Shown here in pieces: positions 21,011 to 29,740 of a stretch of 35,538 nt of DNA (its first letter is position 1; each line of letters starts with the position of its first letter). Source of the stretch: Chitinophagaceae bacterium (lineage in GTDB: Bacteria > Bacteroidota > Bacteroidia > Chitinophagales > Chitinophagaceae); contig JALHRP010000040.1 of the NCBI GenBank assembly GCA_022841365.1, positions 1 through 35,538 of the forward strand, given 5' to 3'. The position numbers and the translations under genes were made by a program. Under the pieces are notes generated by a model, which was not told where the DNA came from, did no database searches, and saw nothing but the letters and a program-made list of their open reading frames with translations.

Positions 21011-22108
21011 ATGACAGGCCATTTTTTTTCTAAATATGATCCTTCAGAAAACAGTAAATCTAAGTTTGAGCAGTTGCTCGATCTGTTTACGCAGTTGCTC
21101 ACTTATACAAGTGGTGATATAACCGAAGCGATGGATTGGCTCAATCAACTCGACCGTAAATTTCAACTCACTAATGATGAGTATGGGATGGGCGATTTTA
21201 TAGAAGAGTTGAAAGAGAAAGGTTATCTGGAAGAAAATCAGATCACCGGTCAGTTCAACATTACATCCAAAACAGAACAAACCATCCGCAAACAATCACT
21301 GGAGGAAATATTCGGTAAACTGAAAAAAACAAAACAAGGCAATCACCAGACTTTTAAACCGGGAATGGGCGATGAGATTAATCCGGAGACAAGACCGTTT
21401 CAGTTTGGAGACACATTAGAACAGATTGATTTTACCAGCTCCATCCGTAATGCACAGATCAATCATGGCATTGACAGTTTTCAAATGCGGGAAGATGATC
21501 TGGAAATCCGTGAAACCGATTTTAAAACACAAACATCAACGGTGTTGATGATTGATATTTCTCACTCCATGATTCTTTATGGAGAGGACCGGATCACGCC
21601 TGCAAAAAAAGTGGCGATGGCGTTGAGCGAATTAATTACCACACGCTATCCAAAAGATACATTGGATATTGTGGTGTTTGGAAACGATGCCTGGCAAATT
21701 GAAATCAAGGATCTTCCGTATTTGCAGGTAGGGCCTTATCATACAAATACAGTGTCAGGTTTAGAACTGGCGATGGAAATATTGCGCCGCAGAAAAAATC
21801 CCAACAAACAGATTTTTATGATCACCGATGGCAAACCAACCTGTTTAAAAATCGGTAAGAAATATTACAAGAACAGTTTTGGATTAGACAGGAAAGTAGT
21901 GAACCGTTGTATTAATCTGGCAGCACAATGCAAGAAATTAAAAATTCCTATTACAACGTTTATGATTGCCACCGATCCTTATCTGCAAAAATTTGTACAG
22001 GAATTTACAGAAACCAATCATGGTAAAGCATTCTTTGCTTCGTTGGATAAATTAGGGGCATTTATTTTTAAAGATTTTGAAAGCGGAAAAAGAAAGACGG
22101 TGTATTAA
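21011..22108 (+). CDS. VWA-domain protein, partner of the MoxR-like ATPase
   Basis: 365 residues. The C-terminal half is a von Willebrand factor A domain with an intact metal-ion site DISHSM (Asp182, Ser184, Ser186) and later YHTNTVSGLELA and ITDGKPTC. The N-terminal 170 residues are helical and charged. It has no signal peptide, so it is cytoplasmic. The AAA+ ATPase gene follows on the same strand after 200 bp. Pairs of this type (MoxR/VWA, ChlI/ChlD) act together in metal insertion or protein-complex remodelling; the client here is unknown. The palindromic repeats between the two genes may separate or modulate their expression. Confident for domain, not for function. Confidence 0.85.
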   Translation: MTGHFFSKYDPSENSKSKFEQLLDLFTQLLTYTSGDITEAMDWLNQLDRKFQLTNDEYGMGDFIEELKEKGYLEENQITGQFNITSKTEQTIRKQSLEEIFGKLKKTKQGNHQTFKPGMGDEINPETRPFQFGDTLEQIDFTSSIRNAQINHGIDSFQMREDDLEIRETDFKTQTSTVLMIDISHSMILYGEDRITPAKKVAMALSELITTRYPKDTLDIVVFGNDAWQIEIKDLPYLQVGPYHTNTVSGLELAMEILRRRKNPNKQIFMITDGKPTCLKIGKKYYKNSFGLDRKVVNRCINLAAQCKKLKIPITTFMIATDPYLQKFVQEFTETNHGKAFFASLDKLGAFIFKDFESGKRKTVY

Positions 22109-22140
22109 AGCCCCCTCCAACCTCCCCCAATAGGGGAGGC
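22109..22140. repeat. GC-rich palindromic repeat, module A
   Basis: AGCCCCCTCCAAC followed by arms CCTCCCC (22121-22127) and GGGGAGG (22133-22139) repeats the layout of 16603-16635 with a diverged loop. It starts directly after the stop of the VWA gene. Confidence 0.7.
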
Positions 22141-22235
22141 TATCCACACACGAACTTATCTTTTCGAAGTAGATGACAAAACTTGCTATTGTTGAATTGG
22201 TAGAACGTTGAGCATGGATGTAAGCAAATGTACCG

Positions 22236-22272
22236 CTCCCTCTCTTTTGGAGAGGGAGAAGGAGGGTGAGGC
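22236..22272. repeat. GC-rich palindromic repeat, module B
   Basis: A 9-bp stem (CTCCCTCTC, 22236-22244, and complement, 22250-22258) is followed by AAGGAGGGTGAGGCC, matching module B at 16757-16796. The A-to-B spacing here is about 95 bp. It ends 36 bp before the ATPase start. Confidence 0.75.
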
Positions 22273-22308
22273 CAAAATGAAAATTAATAATTGAAATATA
22301 AACGCATT

Positions 22309-23832
22309 ATGAGTGAACAATCAATAAAAAGTCTAGGTCAATTAAAGAAAAGTGGTTACAAACCAAAAAGCATCAAAGAAGAAGTACGTCAAAATCTCAT
22401 TGCAAAATTGCAGGACAAAGAAAATGTGTTTGAAGGTATACTGGGTTATGAAGATTCAGTAATTCCTGATGTGGAGCGGGCATTGCTCTCTCAGCATAAC
22501 ATTTTATTTCTTGGTTTGCGTGGACAGGCAAAAACAAGGATGGCCCGTTTAATGACGGATCTGCTGGATGAATATGTTCCGGTTATTGCAGGCAGTGAAG
22601 TGAATGATGATCCGTTTAATCCCATCTCTCATTTTGCAAAAGAACTGATTGCAGAAAAGGGTGATGCAACTCCCATTGAATGGGTACACCGTTCAAAGCG
22701 ATATGGTGAAAAATTAGCAACACCCGATGTAAGTGTGGCAGATCTCATTGGTGATATTGATCCCATTAAAGCTGCCAATCTCAAATTAAGTTTTGCAGAT
22801 GAGCGTGTGATCCATTACGGTATTATTCCAAGAAGCAACCGCAGCATTTTTGTCATCAATGAAATTCCTGATCTGCAGGCACGTATTCAGGTTTCACTGT
22901 TTAATATTTTAGAAGAAGGCGATGTGCAGATCCGTGGATTTAAATTACGGTTGCCGTTAGATATTTTATTTGTGTTTACTGCTAATCCGGAAGATTATAC
23001 CAACCGTGGTTCAATTGTTACGCCTTTAAAAGATCGTATCGAAAGCCAGATACTTACGCACTATCCTAAAACAATTGAAGTAGGTTTAGCTATAACGGAA
23101 CAGGAGGCAAAACTCCATCCCGATCAGCAAAAAAGAGTGGATGTAAGTGATTTAATGAAACGGCTAATTGAGCAGGTTGCATTTGAAGCAAGAAGCAGTG
23201 AGTATGTAGATAAGAAAAGTGGTGTAAGTGCAAGGCTCACCATTTCTGCATTTGAAAATGCAGTTAGCACAGCAGAATTGCGAGCCATTCAAAACAAAGA
23301 AAAACATACGCAGGTTTGGATGGGCGATCTCATCGGTATCATACCATCCATCACCGGAAAAATTGAGCTGGTGTATGAAGGTGAACAGGAAGGCCCTTAT
23401 CAGGTAGCTTTTCATTTACTGGATAAAGCTGTACGCACACAATTTCTTCAATTCTTTCCCAATCCTGAACAATTGAAGAAAAGAAAGCAGGATGCATCTG
23501 CAGATAATCCATATAAATCCATCACCAACTGGTTTGATAAAGGCAACCAGTTAAGCCTGATGATGAACATAAAAGACGAAGATAAAATTCAGCAGTTGTA
23601 CAGTGTTGATGGATTGTATCCTTTGGTAAAAAAATATTTTAAAGGTGCTAATGAGAAGCAGGCTGCATTGCTGATGGAATTTGTATTGCATGGATTATCG
23701 GCTTACTCGCTTATCAGCAAAAAAATTGTTGAGGGCAAAGTACAGTTCAGTGATTTGATGGGCAGCATGATTAATCTTGGCTCAGGTAATGAAACGGATG
23801 AAGATGATTTTGACAGTGAAGATTTTACCTGA
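22309..23832 (+). CDS. MoxR/ChlI-like AAA+ ATPase
   Basis: 507 residues from ATG 22309; an in-frame TTG at 22291 adds six residues and is less likely. Walker A is GLRGQAKT (69-76). Walker B reads IFVINEIPD (180-188), with Asn-Glu where Asp-Glu is usual. Sensor 1 is TANPED (224-229), and Arg-rich sensor regions follow. The sequence resembles the magnesium-chelatase ChlI / MoxR branch of AAA+ proteins but is longer, with a C-terminal helical extension (about 380-507) ending in an acidic tail. It probably forms a hexamer that works with the VWA protein encoded just upstream. A bidirectional terminator follows. There are no bacteriochlorophyll genes nearby, so a true Mg-chelatase role is unlikely. 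Confidence 0.85.
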   Translation: MSEQSIKSLGQLKKSGYKPKSIKEEVRQNLIAKLQDKENVFEGILGYEDSVIPDVERALLSQHNILFLGLRGQAKTRMARLMTDLLDEYVPVIAGSEVNDDPFNPISHFAKELIAEKGDATPIEWVHRSKRYGEKLATPDVSVADLIGDIDPIKAANLKLSFADERVIHYGIIPRSNRSIFVINEIPDLQARIQVSLFNILEEGDVQIRGFKLRLPLDILFVFTANPEDYTNRGSIVTPLKDRIESQILTHYPKTIEVGLAITEQEAKLHPDQQKRVDVSDLMKRLIEQVAFEARSSEYVDKKSGVSARLTISAFENAVSTAELRAIQNKEKHTQVWMGDLIGIIPSITGKIELVYEGEQEGPYQVAFHLLDKAVRTQFLQFFPNPEQLKKRKQDASADNPYKSITNWFDKGNQLSLMMNIKDEDKIQQLYSVDGLYPLVKKYFKGANEKQAALLMEFVLHGLSAYSLISKKIVEGKVQFSDLMGSMINLGSGNETDEDDFDSEDFT

Positions 23833-23858
23833 TAACATTTAGTATACCGGTATTATAA

Positions 23859-23887
23859 AAAAGAGGTGAGCATTGCTCACCTCTTTT
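23859..23887. terminator. Bidirectional intrinsic terminator
   Basis: A perfect 13-bp stem (arm AAAAGAGGTGAGC, 23859-23871; complement 23875-23887) with an ATT loop gives a T run on both strands. It serves the ATPase gene on the plus strand and the barrel-protein gene on the minus strand. Confidence 0.9.
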
Positions 23888-23908
23888 AATTACAGTTGTG
23901 CTGATTGT

Positions 23909-24412
23909 TTAAAATTTATTACCGATCGATAATCCACCATAAGCAGGATTAAAAAAACCATTTCCAAAAACCGGATTAAAAGCAACTCTTAATGTTAGTC
24001 CGCCTTCTTTTTGCTGATAGCGGTAACCAAAATTCAGGTGACCAAAGTTTTGTGTAAATGGTGAGAATTCAATGAAATCATTATTGTCTCTTGTGTAGTT
24101 CACATACGTAAAGCCTGCACCAATTTCAAAATAGTCACGGTCATTTTTTGTGAGCAGATGAGTGATACCAATGGGTATATATATGGCGCCGGTGTTGTTG
24201 GCTTTATAGCCGCCTATACCTATACGTCCGCCAATACCTTTATCAGATGCAGTAAATCTTGTATCATAATTAAAGGAGATCACTCCGGGTCCGCCCGCCT
24301 CAATAAAGATAGACATGCCCGGTTTTTTTACAGGAGCAATCTCCTGTGCTTGAGATTGAAATACAAATACAAATAACAGAATGCCTAAGCTGCAGACAAT
24401 TGCCTTTTTCAT
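23909..24412 (-). CDS. Small outer-membrane beta-barrel protein
   Basis: 167 residues with signal peptide (MKKAIVCSLGILLFVFVFQS then QAQ). The mature part alternates amphipathic strands (GGPGVISFNYDTRF, RIGIGGYKANNTGAIYIPIG, YFEIGAGFTYVNYTR, GHLNFGYRYQQKEGGLTLRV) and ends in Phe, the usual terminal residue of outer-membrane barrels. About eight strands are expected. No ligand or substrate can be inferred. A CATCTTTG box near the start is a weak -7 candidate. It is transcribed alone towards the shared terminator. The family is most like the many small opacity-type porins of Bacteroidota. Confidence 0.8.
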   Translation of the reverse strand: MKKAIVCSLGILLFVFVFQSQAQEIAPVKKPGMSIFIEAGGPGVISFNYDTRFTASDKGIGGRIGIGGYKANNTGAIYIPIGITHLLTKNDRDYFEIGAGFTYVNYTRDNNDFIEFSPFTQNFGHLNFGYRYQQKEGGLTLRVAFNPVFGNGFFNPAYGGLSIGNKF

Positions 24413-24475
24413 GTGTGTGTGTTTATGACAAAGATGCCATGTGAAGAAAGATTGCTGCTTGCGGAAATTATTTTC

Positions 24476-25468
24476 TTACCGGTTTAACATATCCTGATTC
24501 AGTACACTGCAAATACTGTTGTATAAATTTGGATAGTGCTTATACAAAGCCTCCGGTTGTTCAAAAAAAAGTTCAACAGAGGTAGCCCAGAATTCATTTT
24601 TATTTCGCAAAGCATTGTAATCAAACAGCGCAGTACTCTTTGTTTTTTCTTTGTACATGATCTCATCATCCAGACGGTCGTACTGTTCAAAATCTGCTTT
24701 AAACTCTCCGGCACCTCTGTGATTTGTAAACAGGTATTGTACCTGCAAGGCATGGGCCATTTCATGCAGACCTACATTTTTTCCGTCTGCCGGTTTTTGA
24801 TAATCGTCCAGAAAATGTTTCCAGGAAAGTGTAATGGATTGTCCCTGTACATTGCCAACCAGTATTCGCAGGGGATCTGTTGCAAAATATTCTTCGGGAT
24901 GAATAATGATGGAAGAAAAATGAGGAAGTAAAAAATGGGTCAACCCAAAACTGATCTGGATGGCTGCAGCAGAAATGAGGATGGGCATTTCTTTGTAGCC
25001 TTTTGAAGAATAAATATAAAAGTCTTTATGGCGGATGAATTGCTGTACACGATCAATAAAACGGGATTGCTTTTCAGGACTCAGGTTTCTGAAATAGGAA
25101 TTGTATTTTAAACAAACAGATTTTATTTCCTCTGTAGTAAAATGCAATTCCTTTCCTTTATAAGTTAAACATGACTCAGCAGAATGCGGATCGCTGTTTT
25201 CATCAGATGTTTTACGGAGCTCTTTTTTTGCAGACCAAATCATCTTCATGAACATGAAAAACATAAACGTAGAAACCAGCATAAACACCACAGGTGTATC
25301 TTTCGTATTCGTTTCTGCCGGATAGTTTTCTGATAAATAGCTTTGTATTTGCTGCAATACTTCCGGCTGCTTCAATGAATCAGGAAGTTGGTTGTACTCT
25401 TCCATGGAGGAAAGCAAAAAGCTGGTATCACCATAAGTAATAAGAAAGGGAATGGTATCCTGCGGCAT
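24476..25468 (-). CDS. MtfA-like zinc metallopeptidase with N-terminal membrane anchor
   Basis: 330 residues. The C-terminal domain carries the M90 peptidase motif GLHEMAHALQ (His235, Glu236, His239), with the distal acidic ligand in NEFWATSVELFFEQP (Glu292 or Glu299), as in E. coli MtfA. That enzyme binds the repressor Mlc and has aminopeptidase-like activity. Unlike the soluble E. coli protein, this one has a transmembrane segment at about 60-78 (VVFMLVSTFMFFMFMKMIW) after a 58-residue N-terminal region. Its ATG lies 1 bp after the stop of the DUF2130 gene, so the two are translationally coupled. The substrate here is unknown. Confidence 0.82.
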   Translation of the reverse strand: MPQDTIPFLITYGDTSFLLSSMEEYNQLPDSLKQPEVLQQIQSYLSENYPAETNTKDTPVVFMLVSTFMFFMFMKMIWSAKKELRKTSDENSDPHSAESCLTYKGKELHFTTEEIKSVCLKYNSYFRNLSPEKQSRFIDRVQQFIRHKDFYIYSSKGYKEMPILISAAAIQISFGLTHFLLPHFSSIIIHPEEYFATDPLRILVGNVQGQSITLSWKHFLDDYQKPADGKNVGLHEMAHALQVQYLFTNHRGAGEFKADFEQYDRLDDEIMYKEKTKSTALFDYNALRNKNEFWATSVELFFEQPEALYKHYPNLYNSICSVLNQDMLNR

Positions 25469-25469
25469 G

Positions 25470-26663
25470 TTATTCTTCGGTTAACAGATCATTATCTTCC
25501 AGTAAATTAATATTTACATCGGTGCCTGCAATGCCTTCAACCGAGCCACGGATATGCGCCGCATTAAGCAATACCTTTTCCAGTTGCTTTTCACGTTGCT
25601 TCCATAATTTTTCCATGGCATCACGTTCTTTCTGTATAGAAATTTTCATACTCATAAACCCTTCACGAATAGCTTTCCATTGTTCTGCAAATTCATTTCC
25701 GGTAAGATAATCGTAAAGCATGTGCATTTTTTCACCTTTGTTTTCCTGTCCGGTAGTTGCCTGCGCAATACGAACAATACTGTCTCTCAGCACGTGTGTT
25801 AATGCTTTTACTTCAGCAAAACTGCAAACCCACACACCATCTTTTTCGCCAAAGCGATCTAATCCTTTTGGCATCGCCTGTGTAACAATTACTGCAATAT
25901 CTGCAGCCTGGCTTCGCATATCTTTTTTTAATTTTTCAATCCACTGCTCAGAAAAATCTTTGGTGCGTTTGCTTTCAAAAATAATCTTACCACATTCCTG
26001 CCCGAATTTATTTCGCACAATTAACATACAATCGGCACCTTTAATTCCTTTGCCTACTTCTTCAATTGAATCATAAGGGAACGACTGACGGAGTAAGTCT
26101 TCCAGCATCAGTTCCTGCACTTCGCCCTGTAACTGCATAGAGCCCTGTTCAAGCCTCCGTTTCATTTCATCAGTTGATTTTTTCTGATCTTCCAGTTGTT
26201 TTTCCATTTCTTTTATCCGCAACTGGAATTCGGTTTCTTTAGCCGCAATACGTTGTTCTTCCAGATTACGTATTTCGCCAGTGAGTTTTTCTCTTTCTTC
26301 CTGTAACTTTTTTTGTACCAACAGTTCCAACTCAGCCTCTTTATTTTTCAATTCCTGTTCCCGTTTTAAAAATTCAACTTGTTGTTGCCTGGCTTCCCTC
26401 AGCTTTTCTTCATTGTCTTTATTGTTCTGCTCAAGCAATCGGAGTTTATTTTCAAAATCAGATGCAATGGATTTACGGATGATCTCTTCTGTTTCTTTTT
26501 GAATTTTTAGTTTCTCTTCAGCAAATTCCTTTTCTTTCTTCTTTTTCCAATCTTCTGCTTTCGCATTGGCTTCTATTTGTACTTGTTTCTCTATTGACTT
26601 TCGAATACTGTCAGTAGGTTCAAACTCATGACCGCAATTGGGGCATTTTATTTCTGTTGACAT
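25470..26663 (-). CDS. DUF2130 protein with zinc-ribbon start and long coiled coil
   Basis: 397 residues. The N-terminus has KCPNCGHEF (Cys7, Cys10), half of a zinc-ribbon-like motif. Residues about 20-185 are a nearly continuous Glu/Lys/Gln coiled coil. The conserved DUF2130 region follows (EDLLRQSFPYDSIEEVGKG, GKIIFESKRTKDFSEQWIEK, ADIAVIVTQAMPKG), with the D-x(n)-E-x-K spacing of a PD-(D/E)xK-like nuclease fold (GADCMLIV then FESKRTK). Such coiled-coil plus nuclease-like layouts recall RmuC. Activity is not shown here. It is the first gene of a two-gene operon with the MtfA-like peptidase; the 243 bp upstream show no other gene. Confidence 0.8.
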   Translation of the reverse strand: MSTEIKCPNCGHEFEPTDSIRKSIEKQVQIEANAKAEDWKKKKEKEFAEEKLKIQKETEEIIRKSIASDFENKLRLLEQNNKDNEEKLREARQQQVEFLKREQELKNKEAELELLVQKKLQEEREKLTGEIRNLEEQRIAAKETEFQLRIKEMEKQLEDQKKSTDEMKRRLEQGSMQLQGEVQELMLEDLLRQSFPYDSIEEVGKGIKGADCMLIVRNKFGQECGKIIFESKRTKDFSEQWIEKLKKDMRSQAADIAVIVTQAMPKGLDRFGEKDGVWVCSFAEVKALTHVLRDSIVRIAQATTGQENKGEKMHMLYDYLTGNEFAEQWKAIREGFMSMKISIQKERDAMEKLWKQREKQLEKVLLNAAHIRGSVEGIAGTDVNINLLEDNDLLTEE

Positions 26664-26906
26664 GCTTATTTTTTTAATCGTTTACGAAGATAGGATACTG
26701 CCTGTTCCCGTGTAACGGCAATATATATACCGTGATCTAAAGAATTGCGTTTAAACAAACGGAAATGTTTCACTCAAAATAACATTCTATTTTAATTTAA
26801 TGAAAGAAAAATTGCAGCTGCTATTCTTCAAGCCGGCTTTATGGTGATGGCTTTTAATTTTGAAGTTTTAATCATGTTCGGGCAGGGTTTTTAATTATCT
26901 TTAACG

Positions 26907-28133
26907 ATGCAATCGATTGACGAAATAAAACTCTTCGAAACCGTCTTTAATAATGCCAGTATTGGAATTGTTGTAGTAAACGGACAGGCTGAAATTACTC
27001 TTTGTAACAGGTTTGCGTTAGCCCAGTTTGGATATGATGATGTAGAGGAACTGGTGGGTAAAAAAATTGAAGTGTTGATACCGGGCAGATTCCGGCACAG
27101 GCATGAAAATCACCGTGATCATTATCTGGGCGATCCTAAAAGCAGACCAATGGGTATTGGACTGGATCTGTTTGCAGTAAAAAAAGACGGCACAGAATTC
27201 CCGGTTGAAATCAGTTTGGGTAATTATCAGGTAGAGCACAATAAGTATGTGGTTGCATTTGTGATTGATATTACATTACGTAAAAAGGCCGAGGATTCGA
27301 TCATACAACTCAATGCAGAACTGGAGAAAAAAGTAGAAGAACGTACAACCAGTTTACAGCATATTGTGGGGCAACTGAACGATCAGATAAAAGAAACGGA
27401 AGAAAAAGATATTGAGCTGCGTGCCGCATTGAGTAAAGAAAAAGAACTGGGCGAATTGAAGTCCCGTTTTGTTTCAGTGGCCTCACATGAGTTCAGAACT
27501 CCTCTCAGCACGGTACTTTCATCCACCTATCTGTTACAGAAATATACCAGTACAGAAGACCAGCCTAAAAGGGAAAAGCATATACAACGAATTATATCTT
27601 CCGTAAATCTGCTCACTGATATATTAAATGATTTTCTTTCTGTAGGTAAAATTGAAGAAGGAAAAATTCAGGCAAGGTTCAGCATCTTTGATTTGCAGAA
27701 AATGGTTAACGAAACCATTACAGAGATGAACGCCATTTGTAAAAACGGCCAGCAAATCAAGTACACACATACAGGTAAAACTGATGCAGAACTTGACCCT
27801 ACCATGTTTAAACATATCTTGCTAAATTTACTTTCGAATGCAATTAAATTCTCACCCGAAAACGGGCGCATTGATATTACTACTGCAGTTGAAGACAGCA
27901 ATATTCAGCTACGAATAAAGGACAGTGGAATTGGCATATCAAAAGAAGATCAGGAGCATTTGTTTGAGCGTTTTTTCCGGGCCCGTAACGCCATCAACAT
28001 ACAGGGAACCGGATTGGGATTGCACATTGTTTCAAAATATGCTGAGCTGATGAATGGAACAATTACCTGCAACAGCAAGCTTGAAGAAGGAACCGAATTC
28101 AGAATTACATTTAAACACAATACAGATCTGTAA
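26907..28133 (+). CDS. PAS-domain sensor histidine kinase
   Basis: 408 residues, no membrane segment, so cytoplasmic. A PAS domain lies at about 8-125, with GYDDVEELVGK, RHENHRDHY and KKDGTEFPVEISL. A coiled coil spans 130-185. The HisKA H-box VASHEFRTPL has phospho-acceptor His194. The HATPase domain has N-box NLLSNAIKFSP, G1 DSGIGIS, and G2 GTGLGLHI. His66 aligns without gaps with the haem-ligand His200 of Bradyrhizobium FixL, but the Arg220 position is Leu86, and this PAS variant is common in proteins without haem. The stop overlaps the ATG of the response regulator (TAATG). It is a likely sensor for the cbb3 oxidase operon nearby; its signal is unknown. Confidence 0.9.
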   Translation: MQSIDEIKLFETVFNNASIGIVVVNGQAEITLCNRFALAQFGYDDVEELVGKKIEVLIPGRFRHRHENHRDHYLGDPKSRPMGIGLDLFAVKKDGTEFPVEISLGNYQVEHNKYVVAFVIDITLRKKAEDSIIQLNAELEKKVEERTTSLQHIVGQLNDQIKETEEKDIELRAALSKEKELGELKSRFVSVASHEFRTPLSTVLSSTYLLQKYTSTEDQPKREKHIQRIISSVNLLTDILNDFLSVGKIEEGKIQARFSIFDLQKMVNETITEMNAICKNGQQIKYTHTGKTDAELDPTMFKHILLNLLSNAIKFSPENGRIDITTAVEDSNIQLRIKDSGIGISKEDQEHLFERFFRARNAINIQGTGLGLHIVSKYAELMNGTITCNSKLEEGTEFRITFKHNTDL

Positions 28134-29188
28134 TGAAAAAGATTTTATTGATAGAAGATAATGATGAAATAAGAGAAAATACAGCAGAGATTCTGGAGCT
28201 TGCCAATTACAAAGTAGTGACCGCTGCTAACGGAAAACTGGGCGTGGAAGCCGCACTGGCAGAAAACCCCGACTTAATTGTGTGTGATGTAATGATGCCT
28301 GTACTGGATGGGTATGGTGTGTTGCATGCGTTGCATAAAAATGAATCGGTAAAAAATATTCCGTTTATTTTTCTTACTGCTAAAACAGAACGCAGTGATC
28401 AGCGCAGGGGAATGGAAATGGGGGCAGATGATTATATCACCAAACCTTTCAGTGGTACCGAATTACTGAATGCCATTGAAGGACGGATGAAAAAAGCTGA
28501 TTTGCTGAAAGAAGAATATGCTTCAGGTATTGAAGGTATTAACAGGTTACTTGCTGCAACAGGATCGAAGGATGCACTTGAAATGCTTACTGCCGACAGA
28601 GATGTAAACAAGTATAAAAAGAAACAGGTGGTTTATAATGAAGGAAACCGTGCAGCACGTTTGTTTTATGTAGTGAAAGGAAAAGTGAAAACCTACAAAA
28701 CAAATGATGATGGTAAAGAACTGGTGGTTGGTTTGTATAACGAAGGTGATTTTCTTGGTTACGTAGCTCTGCTCGAAGCCAGTTCTTATAAAGAAACAGC
28801 AGAGGCAATGGAAGACAGCGAGCTGGCCATTATTCCCAAAGCCGATTTTGATGAACTGATGAACAACAGCAGCCAGGTAGCTAAAAAGTTTATACAACTG
28901 CTTGCAAAAAATGTAGTGGAAAAAGAAGATCATTTGCTGGGACTTGCATACAACTCACTCCGTAAAAAAGTAGCTGATGCATTGATGAGCCTGCAAAAAA
29001 AATATCAAAACAGCGAGGGCAGTTTTTCCATTAACATCAGTCGTGAAAATCTGGCGAGCATTGCAGGTACAGCTACTGAATCTCTCATACGCACATTAGG
29101 TGATTTCCGTTCGGAAAAATTAATTGATATCAAAGACGGGCAAATTATTATTCTCAACGAAAAGAAACTGGAAAATCTGCTGAACTAA
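28133..29188 (+). CDS. Response regulator: receiver fused to CRP/FNR-type cNMP-HTH
   Basis: 351 residues. The receiver domain (1-120) has phospho-acceptor Asp52 (VCDVMMPVLDGYG), Thr82 and Lys104 (TKPF). A cyclic-nucleotide-binding-like beta roll follows (about 150-255: VVYNEGNRAARLFYVVKGKV, VVGLYNEGDFLG). The C-terminus is a Crp-type winged HTH (about 275-345) with SRENLASIAGTATESLIRTL as recognition region. The phosphate-binding motif of true cAMP receptors is not clear, and the only Cys is beside Asp52, so an FNR-type iron-sulfur cluster is excluded. It is cotranscribed with the PAS kinase, presumably its partner. Fusing receiver and CRP lets phosphorylation control a CRP/FNR-like regulator directly. 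Confidence 0.9.
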   Translation: MKKILLIEDNDEIRENTAEILELANYKVVTAANGKLGVEAALAENPDLIVCDVMMPVLDGYGVLHALHKNESVKNIPFIFLTAKTERSDQRRGMEMGADDYITKPFSGTELLNAIEGRMKKADLLKEEYASGIEGINRLLAATGSKDALEMLTADRDVNKYKKKQVVYNEGNRAARLFYVVKGKVKTYKTNDDGKELVVGLYNEGDFLGYVALLEASSYKETAEAMEDSELAIIPKADFDELMNNSSQVAKKFIQLLAKNVVEKEDHLLGLAYNSLRKKVADALMSLQKKYQNSEGSFSINISRENLASIAGTATESLIRTLGDFRSEKLIDIKDGQIIILNEKKLENLLN

Positions 29189-29230
29189 ACTGTTCAGCAA
29201 TTTTCCAGCGTTTAATTTTTCTGCGATATG

Positions 29231-29629
29231 CTACAGCATTTGCATTAAGTACAGATTGAAATCTGACTTCAGTTTGCTGAACTGCCGCTCAACAATTTCC
29301 ATATCTTTCTGCATCTTCTTTAATTTCTTTTGCAGCTCTTTTAAGAAAGTGCCATCATCTTCATACAATTCTTTTGAAAGTAAATGGTCCAGTTCATGAA
29401 TATCCTGGCGCAGCATATTCACTGTATCATCTTCAGTAAGAAACCGGCTTTGGAAATATTCAGCTCTTTCCAGGAACTGCTCATCTGTATCATGTTGCAG
29501 TACCTGTGATAAACGGTTTTTTAAATGATTGTTCTCCTGCTGAATAAACTGCAGGTAGCGTTTCCACGTATCACTTTCGTGCCGGAACTGACGGAATTTC
29601 TTATTAAGAGTCATAGCAATAGTGATCAT
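29231..29629 (-). CDS. Small coiled-coil protein of unknown function
   Basis: 132 residues from ATG 29629; another ATG 13 codons upstream and one 5 codons downstream are possible. Almost entirely helical, charged and rich in Gln, Glu, Lys and Leu, with heptad patterns at both ends (LNKKFRQFRHESDTWKRYLQ; ELQKKLKKMQKDMEIVERQF). It has no membrane segment, signal or Cys. The gene is convergent with the response regulator (gap 42 bp) and precedes the cbb3 cluster on the same strand in map order, but is downstream of it in transcription after the TauE/SafE gene (111 bp away). Function cannot be assigned. Confidence 0.65.
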   Translation of the reverse strand: MITIAMTLNKKFRQFRHESDTWKRYLQFIQQENNHLKNRLSQVLQHDTDEQFLERAEYFQSRFLTEDDTVNMLRQDIHELDHLLSKELYEDDGTFLKELQKKLKKMQKDMEIVERQFSKLKSDFNLYLMQML

Positions 29630-29740
29630 TGTATTAGATGTGAACAAATGAGCTTCACCGTTAAACAAATATAATTTTTACCCTGTCGTTTCTAAATAAC
29701 TGCTATCAATATACATGCTGATACAAATCATTCGGTGGGT

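Noticed and set aside
26907-28133. Calling the kinase a haem-containing FixL
   Set aside because: Only the His position matches; the key Arg is replaced, and this PAS variant is common in proteins without haem.
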